The notes beneath the pieces were generated by a model that was given only the letters and a program-made list of their open reading frames with translations, searched no databases and was not told the DNA's origin. This document shows, in pieces, positions 33,736 to 43,146 of a stretch of 64,000 nucleotides of DNA (position 1 is the first letter of the stretch; every line of letters starts with the position of its first letter). A program made the position numbers and the translations under genes. Location: positions 62,001 to 126,000 of the forward strand of contig NZ_ML058599.1 in the NCBI RefSeq assembly GCF_003635165.1, read 5' to 3'. This DNA is from Burkholderia sp. Nafp2/4-1b. GTDB lineage: Bacteria; Pseudomonadota; Gammaproteobacteria; Burkholderiales; Burkholderiaceae.

Positions 33736-35607
33736 ATGAAACCAGACAGGAGCAGTACCGGCAGCCGCCGCGAACGTCGCGGGCGGCTGGCCGGGCTAGG
33801 CGCATTGACCGCCGCGACGCTCGCACTCACGCTCGCGGGCTGCGGCGGCGACGATTCGTCGTCAGTGGGCGCGTCGAGTCTCGCGCAGACCACCGCGAGC
33901 CAGCAGGCCAGCGCGCAAGCAGCCGCGAATCAATCGCCGGCGGCGAACCAGCCTTACGTCGACACCGTCGCCTATTCGATGAACGCGACCGACGGCCTCG
34001 CCCCCGCGCAGGTCTCGGAGAAGGCGGCGGTGATGCACTACCAGTGGAAATCCGGCGGCACGACGGTCGATTACACGACGACCACCGGCCACCTGACCGC
34101 GCAGGACGCGAACGGCAACGCGGAAGCGTCGATGTCGTATGTCGCGTACACCGCGCCGAGCACGAACGGCAAGCCGCGCCCGGTCACGTTCGTCTATAAC
34201 GGCGGCCCCGGCTCGTCGTCGATCTGGCTGCGGCTCGGCTCGTTCGCGCCGACGCGCGTCGCCACGCCCGACCCGCTGTTCGGCAACAACTGGCCGAACT
34301 ATCCGCTCGTCGACAATGCCGAAAGCCTGATCGACACGACCGACCTCGTGTTCATCGACCCGCCGGGCACCGGGCTGTCGGAAGCCGTGCTGCCGAACAC
34401 GAACCAGAAGTACTGGGGCTCCGATGCGGACGTGAACATCATGCGCGACTTCATCCAGCGCTACCTGAACGTCAACGGCCGCGGCACGTCGCCGATCTAC
34501 CTGTACGGCGAGTCGTACGGCACGCCGCGTACCGATATGCTCGCGCTCGCGCTCGAATCGGCCGGCGTGCACCTGACGGGCATCGTGCTGCAGTCGGCGA
34601 TCGTGAATTACTTCGCGGATGCGGTGGAAGCGGTCGCGATCACGCAGTCGACCGAAGGGCTGCTGCTCGACACCGATACCGTGGCCGGCTACCTGCCTGG
34701 CTACGCGGCGGTCGCCGAGTACTTCAACCAGGTGTCGCCGGCGCCGGTCAACCCGTATCTGTACGCACTGCAAACCGAGCTGTTCACGACGCTGATCTAC
34801 AACCAGCTGCAGCAATACTCGCAATCGTGGGTGCTGAGCCAGCTCGGCATTCCGGATGCGCTGGGCACGCCGGTGTTCCCGAGCGATGCGACGCTGAAGC
34901 TGTGGTCGGTGCCGTCCAGCCTGACGCAGCAGGCGTTGCGCGGGTACTTCAACGCGAATCCGTTCGGTACGAGCCTGCTGCCCGGCACGACGATCGGCCG
35001 CTACGACGGGCGCGTGTCGTTGCCGAACTCGGATCCGCGGCTGCAGACGGACGGCGATCCGTCGGACATCCTGATCTCGCAGCCGTTCACGAACGCGCTC
35101 GCGACGCAGCTGCCCGACTACCTCGGCTACACCGCGCCGAATGCGACCTACCTGCCGCTGAACGACAACATCATCCAGGTGTGGGACTTCTCGCATGACG
35201 GCCAGCCGATGCCCGACACGATCCCCGATCTGCTCGGCGCGTTGCAGCTCAATCCGAAGCTTCACGTGCTCGCGGAAAACGGGCTGCACGACCTGGCGAC
35301 GCCGTTCTTCAACACCGAGAAGCAGCTCGCGCGGCTGCAGACGGTGAAGGGCCTGAATCCGAAGCTGCAGGTGAACTTCTTCCAGGGCGGTCACATGACG
35401 TATCTGGATGACGTCGCTCGGCCGCAGATGAAGCGCGACCTGAAGATCTTCTATCAGGGCAAGCGGATTCCGACCGCGCTGACGCTGCGCATGCTGCCGC
35501 CGCCGTGGCCGGACGAGAACCCGGCCGGCACGCCGACCGGCAGCGTGCCGGGCGCGACGGCCGCGACGACGCTCGCGGCGGCACCGCAAACGACGGACTC
35601 CTTGTGA
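33736..35607 (+). CDS. S10-family serine carboxypeptidase-like lipoprotein
   Basis: 623 residues. The N-terminal segment ends in the lipobox LAGC with cysteine at residue 36, so it is a predicted lipoprotein, followed by a serine/alanine/glutamine-rich linker. The S10 core has the oxyanion segment NGGPGSSS at 155-162, FIDPPGTGLSE at 207-215, and the nucleophile motif GESYG at 258-262 with Ser260. A downstream VWDFSHDGQPMPDT and NFFQGGHMTYLDD probably supply the acid and the histidine. It is longer than typical S10 enzymes because of the linker and a proline-rich tail. Substrate unknown. An EF-hand-type secreted protein is encoded directly behind it. Confidence 0.93.
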   Translation: MKPDRSSTGSRRERRGRLAGLGALTAATLALTLAGCGGDDSSSVGASSLAQTTASQQASAQAAANQSPAANQPYVDTVAYSMNATDGLAPAQVSEKAAVMHYQWKSGGTTVDYTTTTGHLTAQDANGNAEASMSYVAYTAPSTNGKPRPVTFVYNGGPGSSSIWLRLGSFAPTRVATPDPLFGNNWPNYPLVDNAESLIDTTDLVFIDPPGTGLSEAVLPNTNQKYWGSDADVNIMRDFIQRYLNVNGRGTSPIYLYGESYGTPRTDMLALALESAGVHLTGIVLQSAIVNYFADAVEAVAITQSTEGLLLDTDTVAGYLPGYAAVAEYFNQVSPAPVNPYLYALQTELFTTLIYNQLQQYSQSWVLSQLGIPDALGTPVFPSDATLKLWSVPSSLTQQALRGYFNANPFGTSLLPGTTIGRYDGRVSLPNSDPRLQTDGDPSDILISQPFTNALATQLPDYLGYTAPNATYLPLNDNIIQVWDFSHDGQPMPDTIPDLLGALQLNPKLHVLAENGLHDLATPFFNTEKQLARLQTVKGLNPKLQVNFFQGGHMTYLDDVARPQMKRDLKIFYQGKRIPTALTLRMLPPPWPDENPAGTPTGSVPGATAATTLAAAPQTTDSL

Positions 35608-35646
35608 ACAGGAAACCCTCTATTCATCCATTGAATGCGAGTGATC

Positions 35647-36069
35647 ATGTCCTTAAACAATTTGATGCGGCGTATGTCTCCGTTGATCGTCGTCGGTGCC
35701 GTGATGAGCAGCGCCTACGCACTACCGCCGCAGGCGGTGGCGCCGGTGAAGCTGCCGCACGGCGCGCACGGCGTCGACGGTCCGTTCTTTCCCTCGACTC
35801 GCGTGGCGCCGGTGTTGCCGTCGACCGGCGCGACGCTGCAGCAGCAGGCGCAGAAGCGCGTCGATGCGCGGCTCGGCGGCAACACGGTGCTGAGCAATGG
35901 CGCGGCGGTGACGAAAGCGCAGGCGCAGAGCAGCGGGCTGGGGTTCGTTTCGAAGCACTTCGACGAGATCGATGCGAAACACACCGGTCGCGTGACGATG
36001 AGCGACGTGCGGCAGTTCATCCAGCAGCGGCAGGTGCAGGCGCAGCAGGAACAGGAGCAGCAGGAGTGA
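35647..36069 (+). CDS. secreted EF-hand-domain protein
   Basis: About 140 residues. A signal peptide (LMRRMSPLIVVGAVMSSAYA) is followed by a proline-rich region and a C-terminal EF-hand-like loop, FDEIDAKHTGRVTMSDVRQF, with the D-x-D-like spacing of a calcium site that is only partly conserved. The tail is glutamine/glutamate repeats (QQRQVQAQQEQEQQE). The start is ATG 35647, with ATG 35635 in frame 12 bases earlier; neither has a strong site. It lies about 40 bases behind the S10 peptidase and is probably co-transcribed. It may bind calcium near the cell surface. Confidence 0.75.
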   Translation: MSLNNLMRRMSPLIVVGAVMSSAYALPPQAVAPVKLPHGAHGVDGPFFPSTRVAPVLPSTGATLQQQAQKRVDARLGGNTVLSNGAAVTKAQAQSSGLGFVSKHFDEIDAKHTGRVTMSDVRQFIQQRQVQAQQEQEQQE

Positions 36070-36251
36070 GGGTATAGGGGAGGGCGGGCGGCCGGTGCCG
36101 ATTGTGGGCCGGCCGTCCAACCGCGGTGGCGACTTATATTCGGCAAGCCGCGGCGCACGTTCGGCACGCCCGCCATCAACGCGAACCACCGCTAGCCAAC
36201 GCTAATCAACGCGACGCCGCACGATGCATCGCGCCATCGCACGAGCGACGC

Positions 36252-37262
36252 TTACGCGCGCCGGTGCGCGTAGCGCCTCGCCGTCGCCGACGGCAACTCG
36301 CCGAACATCGCGCGATAGTCCTGCGCGAAACTGCTCAGGTGCCAGAAGCCCCACTTCGTAGCGGCGGACGTGACCGACCCGCCGAGGCGCAGCTCGCGAC
36401 GCACGTGATTCAGCCGCACGGCGCGCAGGTACGCGATCGGATTCAGGTTGAGCGTGTCGTTGAACGCGTATTGCGCGGTACGGCGGCTGATGCCGAGCTG
36501 CACGCACAGTTCGGCGATCGACAGCGGGCACGTCGACGCATCCTGCAGCCGCTCCTGCACCGCGTTGACGAGCGACCAGTACTTGGTCGTGGTCGCGCGT
36601 GCGCCGGCGGTGTCCGCGTCCTGCGGCGGTACGGTCATCGCTTCGGAAATGGCATACAGCACGGTTCGTTCGAGCAGTTCGATCCGGTCCTGGGTCGTCA
36701 CATCCTCGATCGGCGTGCTCTTCGCGGCCGCGGCCATCGTGTAGCGCAGCAGGTCCCGCAGGCGCTCCGCGACCTCGCTCGTCATCGGGATCAGCGGAGC
36801 GAAGGTGCGCGCGCGCAGCGACGCGGCCAGCGTGCGCAGCGCTTCCGTCGACAGCTTGTCGGGTTCGATCTCGACGTTCACCAGCACGTGCCGCTCCGGC
36901 GAGTAGAACTCGAACGCGGGCAGGCTCGAAAACACGTGCAGGCTGTCGCGGCTGCTCTTCTCGCCGCACATGCGCGCATGGCCTTCGAGCTCCAGCGGCA
37001 CGGCCACCGCGATGCGGTCCGACGGCACCGCGCCCTGCTGCAGGATCACCTTGTCGAGATCCTCGACCAGCAGCCGGATGCCGCCGAGCGACACGATCGA
37101 CGACGAACCATGAAACAGGCCGCCCGAGATCTGCGTGTAGTTGAGGTTCCAGCCGTCGAAGATCCGTGCCTGTTCCTCGACGTCGGTGAACGCGCAGAAC
37201 GCCACCGTTCGCGCGAACGGCGGGGCGCCAGAAAAATCGCTCGGATTGGCGGACGGCGTCAT
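36252..37262 (-). CDS. AraC-family transcriptional regulator
   Basis: 336 residues. The C-terminal AraC double helix-turn-helix starts near residue 235 (CPLSIAELCVQLGISRRTAQ, YAFNDTLNLNPIAYLRAVRL, then GFWHLSSFAQDYRAMFGELP). The N-terminal part is a cupin-like ligand domain of the AraC_binding_2 type (CAFTDVEEQARIFDGWNLNY, LFHGSSSIVSLGG). It diverges from the FAD lactone oxidase gene across about 254 bases, so it most likely controls that gene and the SDR behind it. Effector unknown. Confidence 0.93.
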   Translation of the reverse strand: MTPSANPSDFSGAPPFARTVAFCAFTDVEEQARIFDGWNLNYTQISGGLFHGSSSIVSLGGIRLLVEDLDKVILQQGAVPSDRIAVAVPLELEGHARMCGEKSSRDSLHVFSSLPAFEFYSPERHVLVNVEIEPDKLSTEALRTLAASLRARTFAPLIPMTSEVAERLRDLLRYTMAAAAKSTPIEDVTTQDRIELLERTVLYAISEAMTVPPQDADTAGARATTTKYWSLVNAVQERLQDASTCPLSIAELCVQLGISRRTAQYAFNDTLNLNPIAYLRAVRLNHVRRELRLGGSVTSAATKWGFWHLSSFAQDYRAMFGELPSATARRYAHRRA

Positions 37263-37516
37263 CGGGGTGGGGAGGGGGCTGGCCGGATCGATTGATTGTA
37301 GCCGCTGCTCGAGCCGGTCAAAAACCCCGTCGGCCCGATTCCCGGAGAAAACCCCCGCTTGCCGAAATCCGATAGTGAAAAATTGTCCGGCGGAATACCT
37401 TTGGCATCAACGCAACGCAACTTGTCGCGCCGGCGCCGGGCATACCGCGGCGTTGCCGGCCGAACCGAACATCGTTGCCGGCGCACGACGGCCGGCACAC
37501 TTCTGGAGAGACGTCG

Positions 37517-38764
37517 ATGGAGCTTCCACGTGGCGGATTCTGGCGGAACTGGGTCGGCAATCAGTCGTGCGTCGCCGCGCACATGGCGTCGCCCACCGGC
37601 GAGGCGGAGATCGCCGAACTGGTGCACGCGGCGACGCGCCAGGGCAAGAACGTCCGATGCTCGGGATCGGGCCATTCATTCACACCGGTCGTCGCGACGA
37701 GCGGGCTGCTGTTGTCGCTGCAGGACTACCAGGGTGTCGTTGCGGTCGACGAGCAGCAAAAACGCGTGACGGTGAAGGCCGGCACGCGAATCAATGCGGT
37801 GACGCGCCACCTGAAGGAAATCGGTTTCTCGCTCGTCAACCAGGGCGATATCGATTCGCAAGCCATCGCCGGCGCGCTTGCCACCGGCACGCACGGCACG
37901 GGCACGACCTTGAGCAACCTGTCGTCGCAGGTGGTCGGGATGCGGATCGTCCGCCCCGACGGCTCGATCATGGAAGTGAGCGACCAGCGCGACCTCGACT
38001 TGCTGCACGCGACGCAGGTGAACCTCGGCCTGTTCGGCGTGGTGTCGGAGCTGACGCTGCAGGTGACCGACGCGTTCTGGCTGCACGACCGCGTGTGGCG
38101 CGAGGACTTCGAAGCGCTGATGGAACAGTATGACGACCTTGCGGCGAAGCACCGGCATTTCAGTTTCTTCTGGTGCCCGACGTCCGAGAGCCGTCACCTG
38201 TACTGCCTGCCCGATACCACGAAGGTGTCGAACTCGAAGAAGGATTACGACGTGTGCGAGATCAAGGTGATGGACTTCACCGACGAGCGCACCTTCCACG
38301 AAGGCGAGCACGAGAAGATCGCGTACAGCGCCGAGGTCTATGCGATCCACTACGTCGCGAACTTCCACGAGCTCGAATACGCGGTGCCCGCCGAACACGG
38401 CAAGGAAGCGCTGCGCCGCGTGCGCGACCTGATCCTCACGAAGCATCGCGACTGCATCTTCCCGGTCGAGTACCGCTTCACGAAGGGCGATCCGGCGTGG
38501 ATCAGCCCGTTCAACCATCAGGACAGCGTGACGATTTCGTGCTCGGGCGGCCCGAACGGCGTCGACTACTGGCCGTTCCTGAAGGACGTCGACGACATCC
38601 TGCGCGACTACGGCTCGCGTCCGCACTGGGGCAAGCTGCACTTCACGAACCGCGACGACGTGGACCGCTGGTTCCCGAAGGCCGAAGCGTTCCGCGAACT
38701 GCGCCGCAGCGTGGACCCCGAAGGCTATTTTCTCAACGATCATCTTCGGACGCTGTTCAGCTGA
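37517..38764 (+). CDS. FAD-linked sugar-lactone/alditol oxidase (ALO family)
   Basis: About 415 residues. The N-terminal FAD-binding domain has the motif CSGSGHSFTPVVATSGLLLS, whose histidine is the usual covalent FAD attachment site in this family. ALATGTHGTGTTLSNLSSQV binds the flavin pyrophosphate. The C-terminal ALO domain ends with the conserved HWGKLHFTNRDDV motif near residue 375. It would oxidise an aldonolactone or alditol to the keto or carbonyl product with O2 or a quinone. The start ATG at 37517 follows CTGGAGAG. An SDR gene begins 40 bases downstream in the same unit, under a divergent AraC regulator. The sugar is not predictable. Confidence 0.92.
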   Translation: MELPRGGFWRNWVGNQSCVAAHMASPTGEAEIAELVHAATRQGKNVRCSGSGHSFTPVVATSGLLLSLQDYQGVVAVDEQQKRVTVKAGTRINAVTRHLKEIGFSLVNQGDIDSQAIAGALATGTHGTGTTLSNLSSQVVGMRIVRPDGSIMEVSDQRDLDLLHATQVNLGLFGVVSELTLQVTDAFWLHDRVWREDFEALMEQYDDLAAKHRHFSFFWCPTSESRHLYCLPDTTKVSNSKKDYDVCEIKVMDFTDERTFHEGEHEKIAYSAEVYAIHYVANFHELEYAVPAEHGKEALRRVRDLILTKHRDCIFPVEYRFTKGDPAWISPFNHQDSVTISCSGGPNGVDYWPFLKDVDDILRDYGSRPHWGKLHFTNRDDVDRWFPKAEAFRELRRSVDPEGYFLNDHLRTLFS

Positions 38765-38804
38765 GCGGTGAGCGGTCCGAATGAACCAGACTGGAGAACG
38801 AAAC

Positions 38805-39584
38805 ATGAATGTGAAGATCGACGGCCGCCTGGCCGGCAAGGTCGCCATCGTGAGCGGCGGCGCGGGCGGCTGCGGCGGCGCTGCATCGGAGCTGTTCGCC
38901 GCGCAGGGCGCGAAGGTGGCGATCATCGATCGCGACGGCGATGCGGCCGAAACGCTCGCGTCGCGACTGCGCGAGGCGGGCCTGCAGGCGATCGGCCTCG
39001 GCGCCGACGTGTCGAAGCAGGCGGACGTGCAGAACGCGGTCGACGCGGCCCGCAAGCAGTACGGCAATGCGGACATCCTGTTCAATCACGCGGGTACGCT
39101 GATCGTCAAACCGTTCCTCGACATCGACGAGTCGGAGTGGGACTGGCTGATGGGCGTGAACGTGAAGAGCATGTTCCTGATGACGAAGGCCGTGCTGCCG
39201 CAGATGCTCGAAAAAGGGCGCGGCAGCATCGTCTGCACGTCGTCGATTTCGGCAGTCCTCGCGACACCCGGCGAAGTGCTGTACGACGCGACCAAGGGCG
39301 CGTGCCACATGTTCGCGCGGGCGATCGCCGTCGAATATCGCGACCGCGGCATCCGCTGCAACGCGCTCGCGCCCGGGTTCATCCGCACGCCGCACGGGAT
39401 GCGCGAACTGAAGGACCTGCAGGCGATGGGCGTCGATGCGACCGAAGCGGCGATCGCGGCGCAACAAGGCCGGCTGTGCGAGCCGTCGGAAGTGGCCGCC
39501 GCCGCGCTGTTTCTTGCGTCAGACGAATCGAGCTTCGTCAACGGCACGCATCTGTTCGTCGACAACTGCTTTTCGGCCGTTTAG
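38805..39584 (+). CDS. short-chain dehydrogenase/reductase
   Basis: About 259 residues. It has the SDR cofactor motif KVAIVSGGAGGCGGAASEL, where the usual G-x-x-x-G-x-G is slightly unusual, then AKVAIIDRDG, NHAGTL in place of NAG, and the catalytic S..Y..K (SSISA..LYDATKGA). The Rossmann motif and D-R at the strand end point to an NAD-linked enzyme. The C-terminal has RCNALAPGFIRTPHG and LASDESSFVNGTHLFVDNCF, as in sugar and alcohol dehydrogenases. The start at 38805 follows GGAGAACG; an ATG at 38781 is the alternative. It probably acts on the product or substrate of the FAD oxidase just upstream. Confidence 0.93.
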   Translation: MNVKIDGRLAGKVAIVSGGAGGCGGAASELFAAQGAKVAIIDRDGDAAETLASRLREAGLQAIGLGADVSKQADVQNAVDAARKQYGNADILFNHAGTLIVKPFLDIDESEWDWLMGVNVKSMFLMTKAVLPQMLEKGRGSIVCTSSISAVLATPGEVLYDATKGACHMFARAIAVEYRDRGIRCNALAPGFIRTPHGMRELKDLQAMGVDATEAAIAAQQGRLCEPSEVAAAALFLASDESSFVNGTHLFVDNCFSAV

Positions 39585-39645
39585 GCCCCATATTCGCAAG
39601 AAGCCGCCGGTCGGAGACAGCCTCTCCAGGAACGGCCGGTTCTGT

Positions 39646-39683
39646 CGAAGGTTCCGCAGCGATGCGGACCTTCGATTTTTTTT
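39646..39683 (+). terminator. rho-independent terminator after the SDR gene
   Basis: CGAAGGTTCCGCA and TGCGGACCTTCG pair in a strong stem with a GCGA loop and one bulged T, followed by eight consecutive T residues. It lies 62 bases behind the SDR stop and ahead of glyA, separating the two transcripts. Confidence 0.9.
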
Positions 39684-39816
39684 GCCCACGCGCCGCGCGA
39701 TGCGTCCTAGCGGAATGTCGTAATCCTTCTATCTGAACGGATTGGCGTCTGTTGGAATGGCAATGCCGAATAACCGTTCAGCCGGCATCGCGGGGCGGCA
39801 TGGTTGTCGACGTCAT

Positions 39817-39837
39817 CGGGCGCCGGTGCGGCGCCCG
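39817..39837 (+). other. hairpin in the glyA leader
   Basis: CGGGCGCC and GGCGCCCG pair exactly around a five-base loop, about 70 bases ahead of glyA. I see no match to a glycine, tetrahydrofolate or SAM riboswitch. It may simply be part of the leader structure. Confidence 0.35.
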
Positions 39838-39904
39838 GCTTCGCGGATCCGGGGCAAGTCCGGCCTACCAGGGTCAATCCATCACTCTCTTTTGATCAAT
39901 CATC

Positions 39905-41152
39905 ATGTTCAATCGCTCTACCAGCACCGTCGCCAACGTCGATCCGGAACTCTGGACTGCCATTCAGGACGAGAACCGCCGCCAGGAAGATCATATCGAG
40001 CTGATCGCGTCGGAAAACTACACGAGCCCGGCCGTGATGGCCGCGCAGGGTTCGCAGCTCACGAACAAGTACGCCGAAGGGTATCCGGGCAAGCGTTACT
40101 ACGGCGGCTGTGAATACGTCGACGTGGTCGAGCAACTGGCGATCGACCGTGTGAAGCAGCTGTTCGGTGCGGAAGCCGCGAACGTGCAGCCGAACTCGGG
40201 TTCGCAGGCGAACCAGGGCGTGTTCTTCGCGATGCTCAAGCCGGGCGACACGATCATGGGCATGAGCCTCGCGCACGGCGGGCACCTGACGCACGGCTCG
40301 CCGGTCAACATGTCGGGCAAGTGGTTCAACGTCGTCAGCTACGGGCTGAACGAGAACGAAGACATCGACTACGACGCGGCCGAGAAGCTGGCCAACGAAC
40401 ACAAGCCGAAGCTGATCGTCGCGGGCGCATCGGCGTTCGCACTGAAGATCGATTTCGAGCGTCTGGCGAAGATCGCGAAGTCGGTCGGCGCGTACCTGAT
40501 GGTCGACATGGCGCACTACGCCGGCTTGATCGCAGCGGGCGTGTATCCGAACCCGGTGCCGCACGCGGACTTCGTGACGACGACGACGCACAAGAGCCTG
40601 CGCGGCCCGCGCGGCGGCGTGATCCTGATGAAGTCGGAATACGAGAAGCCGATCAACTCGGCGATCTTCCCGGGCATCCAGGGCGGCCCGCTGATGCACG
40701 TGATCGCGGCGAAGGCTGTGGCGTTCAAGGAAGCACTGTCGCCGGAGTTCAAGGAATATCAGCAGAAGGTGGTCGAGAACGCACGCGTGCTGGCTGAAAC
40801 GCTGGTCAAGCGCGGGCTGCGGATCGTGTCGGGCCGCACGGAAAGCCACGTGATGCTGGTGGACCTGCGCGCGAAGCACATCACGGGCAAGGCAGCGGAA
40901 GCGGCGCTCGGCGCGGCGCACATCACGGTGAACAAGAACGCGATCCCGAACGATCCGGAAAAGCCGTTCGTGACGAGCGGCATCCGCCTCGGTTCGCCGG
41001 CAATGACGACGCGCGGCTTCGGCGCGGCGGAAGCGGAGACGGTCGGCAACCTGATCGCCGACGTGCTGGAAGCACCGGAAGATGCAGCGACGATCGAACG
41101 CGTGCGCGGCCTGGTCGCCGAGCTGACGAAGCGCTTCCCGGTTTACGGCTAA
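39905..41152 (+). CDS. glyA: serine hydroxymethyltransferase
   Basis: A cytoplasmic PLP enzyme that interconverts serine and glycine with tetrahydrofolate, the main source of one-carbon units. 415 residues, full length. Family marks are the N-terminal [58 protein letters not shown] and the PLP-lysine segment [14 protein letters not shown], then [14 protein letters not shown]. The ATG at 39905 is preceded by a TTTTGATCAATCATC leader without a strong site. It ends at a repeat and a bidirectional terminator before the convergent permease. No sign of decay. Confidence 0.98.
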   Translation: MFNRSTSTVANVDPELWTAIQDENRRQEDHIELIASENYTSPAVMAAQGSQLTNKYAEGYPGKRYYGGCEYVDVVEQLAIDRVKQLFGAEAANVQPNSGSQANQGVFFAMLKPGDTIMGMSLAHGGHLTHGSPVNMSGKWFNVVSYGLNENEDIDYDAAEKLANEHKPKLIVAGASAFALKIDFERLAKIAKSVGAYLMVDMAHYAGLIAAGVYPNPVPHADFVTTTTHKSLRGPRGGVILMKSEYEKPINSAIFPGIQGGPLMHVIAAKAVAFKEALSPEFKEYQQKVVENARVLAETLVKRGLRIVSGRTESHVMLVDLRAKHITGKAAEAALGAAHITVNKNAIPNDPEKPFVTSGIRLGSPAMTTRGFGAAEAETVGNLIADVLEAPEDAATIERVRGLVAELTKRFPVYG

Positions 41153-41163
41153 GTCGCCGTAAT

Positions 41164-41190
41164 CGGGTTCAAGCGGGTTCAAGCGGGTTC
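41164..41190 (+). repeat. short tandem repeat after glyA
   Basis: The ten-base unit CGGGTTCAAG occurs twice in tandem and is followed by a third partial copy (CGGGTTC). It lies between the glyA stop and the terminator. Confidence 0.8.
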
Positions 41191-41236
41191 GACCGTCGAC
41201 GCGGTTGAACCTCCTGAAGTCCGAAATGATGGATGT

Positions 41237-41274
41237 AAAAAAATCTGGCTCGCATCATGCGAGCCAGATTTTTT
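41237..41274. terminator. bidirectional terminator between glyA and the permease gene
   Basis: A run of A bases, ATCTGGCTCGCAT, and its inverted copy ATGCGAGCCAGAT followed by a T-run form a near-perfect stem flanked by A- and T-runs. It can therefore stop transcription from both convergent genes. Confidence 0.88.
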
Positions 41275-41299
41275 GTGCTGTGTGCGAGTCGGGTTTGCG

Positions 41300-42832
41300 T
41301 TACACCGTCGGATCGACGTTCGCCTCGAGTTCGCGGATACGCTCGTCGTTGCGCGCATCCTTGAGCACCGGCGGCCCCGCGAACGACTTGCGTACGCCGA
41401 AGCCGTACCAGATCACCATCAGCACGACCACGAACGCGACGAGCACATAGAGCACCTTCTCGTTCGGCGGCTGGATGCCGACGTATGCGAGCACGCAGGC
41501 GCCGACCAGTGCGAGAAACGCACACGGCTTCGACCAGATGCCGAGCTGGAACGGACCTTTCTCGGTCCACGTGCGCCCTTCGGCGAGCATTCCCGAGCCG
41601 ATCGGCATTGCATACGAGATGAACAGGAACACGGCGCTGCCCGCGCTCAACACCGAGAATGCGTCGCCGTACAGCGTGACGACGATCGCGAGCACCGCGC
41701 ACGTCCAGATTGCCGGGCCCGGCGTCCGATGGTTGTGGTTCACGCTGCGCAGCAGCTTCGACGCCGGCAGCCCGCCGTCGCGCGCGAACGCATACATCAT
41801 CCGCGACGTCGACATGATCGCAGCGAGCCCGCACACGTAGTTGATGAAGAACATCGCGAGTTCGAGAACGATGCGCAGCGTCTTCGGAATCGGCGCGAGG
41901 ATGGCTTCGAAGAAGCCGGTGCCCTGTTTCATCGCGGCGGTCAGGTCCGGCATCACCAGCACGAACGTGCACACCATCACGTAGCCGAACACCGCGGACC
42001 AGAACACCGAGCCGATGATCCCGCGCGGCACGTTCTTCGCCGCGTCGTGGGTCTCTTCCGACGTGTGTGCGGACGCGTCGAAGCCGGTGATCGTGTAGGT
42101 CACCAGCAGCAGGCCGGACAGGAACGCGAGCGGCGTGGTCTGTTTCGGCCATGCGCCGCCGTCGACACCGGTGAAGTTCGTGAAGGTGACGAGCCGATGC
42201 AGGTCGAACGCGACCGGCGAGTAGACCAGCAGCGACACGACCAGCGCGATCGTCACGACGAAGATCAGATAGCCGGACAGGTCGGTGATCTTGCTCGCGA
42301 TCTTGATTCCGCGTGCGTTCAGGATCGCCTGCGACAGCGTGATGAACGCGATGAATGCGGTCTGGTGCCACCAGGTCAGGCTGTCCGGGCTGACGCCGAA
42401 CATCGGCGCGATCAGCGTCTTGAAGAACGGATCGTAGGTGCCGAAGTTGATTGCCGCGATCACGAAGATCAGGCCGATCAGGTTCAGCCACGCCGTCATC
42501 CACCCCCACTTCTTGCCGCCGAGGATCGCGCCCCAGTGATAGAGGCCGCCGGCGGTCGGGAAGGCCGATGCGATCTGCGACATCGACACCGCGACGATCA
42601 GCGCGAACAGCGCGCCGAGCGGCCAGCCGAGGCCGATCGATGCGCCGCCGGCCGCGGAAAACGCGAGCTGGAACGCCGTGATGCCGCCCGACAGGATGCA
42701 GATCACCGAAAACGACACGGCGAAGTTCGAGAAGCCGCTCATGCGTCTCGACAGCTCCTGCGCGTATCCCATCTTGTGGAGAAGGCTTACATCGCTGTCG
42801 ATGCCTGCATCAGGCTGGAGTTTCGCATCCAT
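41300..42832 (-). CDS. APC-superfamily amino acid permease
   Basis: About 510 residues with twelve or so hydrophobic helices, an inner-membrane transporter. The opening LGYAQELSRRMSGFSNFAVS-type segment, FSVICILSGGITAFQLAFSA, FPTAGGLYHWGAILGG and TGFDASAHTSEETHDAAKN-VPRG are hallmarks of the amino acid/GABA-choline permease branch (ACT/BAT type). It would import an amino acid or amine with protons. The start at 42832 (MDAKLQPDAG) has GGAG about 13 bases upstream; a longer frame adds arginine-rich sequence with no site. It is convergent with glyA behind a shared terminator. The gap upstream holds its promoter. Substrate unknown. Confidence 0.93.
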   Translation of the reverse strand: MDAKLQPDAGIDSDVSLLHKMGYAQELSRRMSGFSNFAVSFSVICILSGGITAFQLAFSAAGGASIGLGWPLGALFALIVAVSMSQIASAFPTAGGLYHWGAILGGKKWGWMTAWLNLIGLIFVIAAINFGTYDPFFKTLIAPMFGVSPDSLTWWHQTAFIAFITLSQAILNARGIKIASKITDLSGYLIFVVTIALVVSLLVYSPVAFDLHRLVTFTNFTGVDGGAWPKQTTPLAFLSGLLLVTYTITGFDASAHTSEETHDAAKNVPRGIIGSVFWSAVFGYVMVCTFVLVMPDLTAAMKQGTGFFEAILAPIPKTLRIVLELAMFFINYVCGLAAIMSTSRMMYAFARDGGLPASKLLRSVNHNHRTPGPAIWTCAVLAIVVTLYGDAFSVLSAGSAVFLFISYAMPIGSGMLAEGRTWTEKGPFQLGIWSKPCAFLALVGACVLAYVGIQPPNEKVLYVLVAFVVVLMVIWYGFGVRKSFAGPPVLKDARNDERIRELEANVDPTV

Positions 42833-43146
42833 GTTTGTTTGCTCCGTCACGAATGTCCTGCGCGGCAGGACCGTCATCGCTGGCCGGGGCCGGCAACGCG
42901 GCCAGCTCCTGGAATTCGTCGGTGGCACGCGACGTCATGCGATGACGACGGTCGCTTTCCGGTCCGATGCGGAAACGGTATGAAGCCAAATCTCGAGGCG
43001 CTATCGGATTTCGGCAATCGGGCGAAACATCCGCTGCGTGCACCGTTCGGGGGCATTGCATCGCATCGCGGTGCAGGTATTTGTAAGTAATCCTCGACGT
43101 GTCAGGGATGCCCCATCGTTGCCGACATGCGAATCGAGGCTAGAAC
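42833..43146. other. 314-base gap upstream of the permease gene, no gene
   Basis: No ORF with a recognisable product is present. The stretch must hold the permease promoter on the reverse strand. I see no clear terminator for the GlxA-type gene, whose stop lies at 43147. Confidence 0.6.

Noticed and set aside
39684..39904. Glycine or folate riboswitch upstream of glyA
   Set aside because: Only a simple hairpin was found, with none of the conserved core sequences of those classes.
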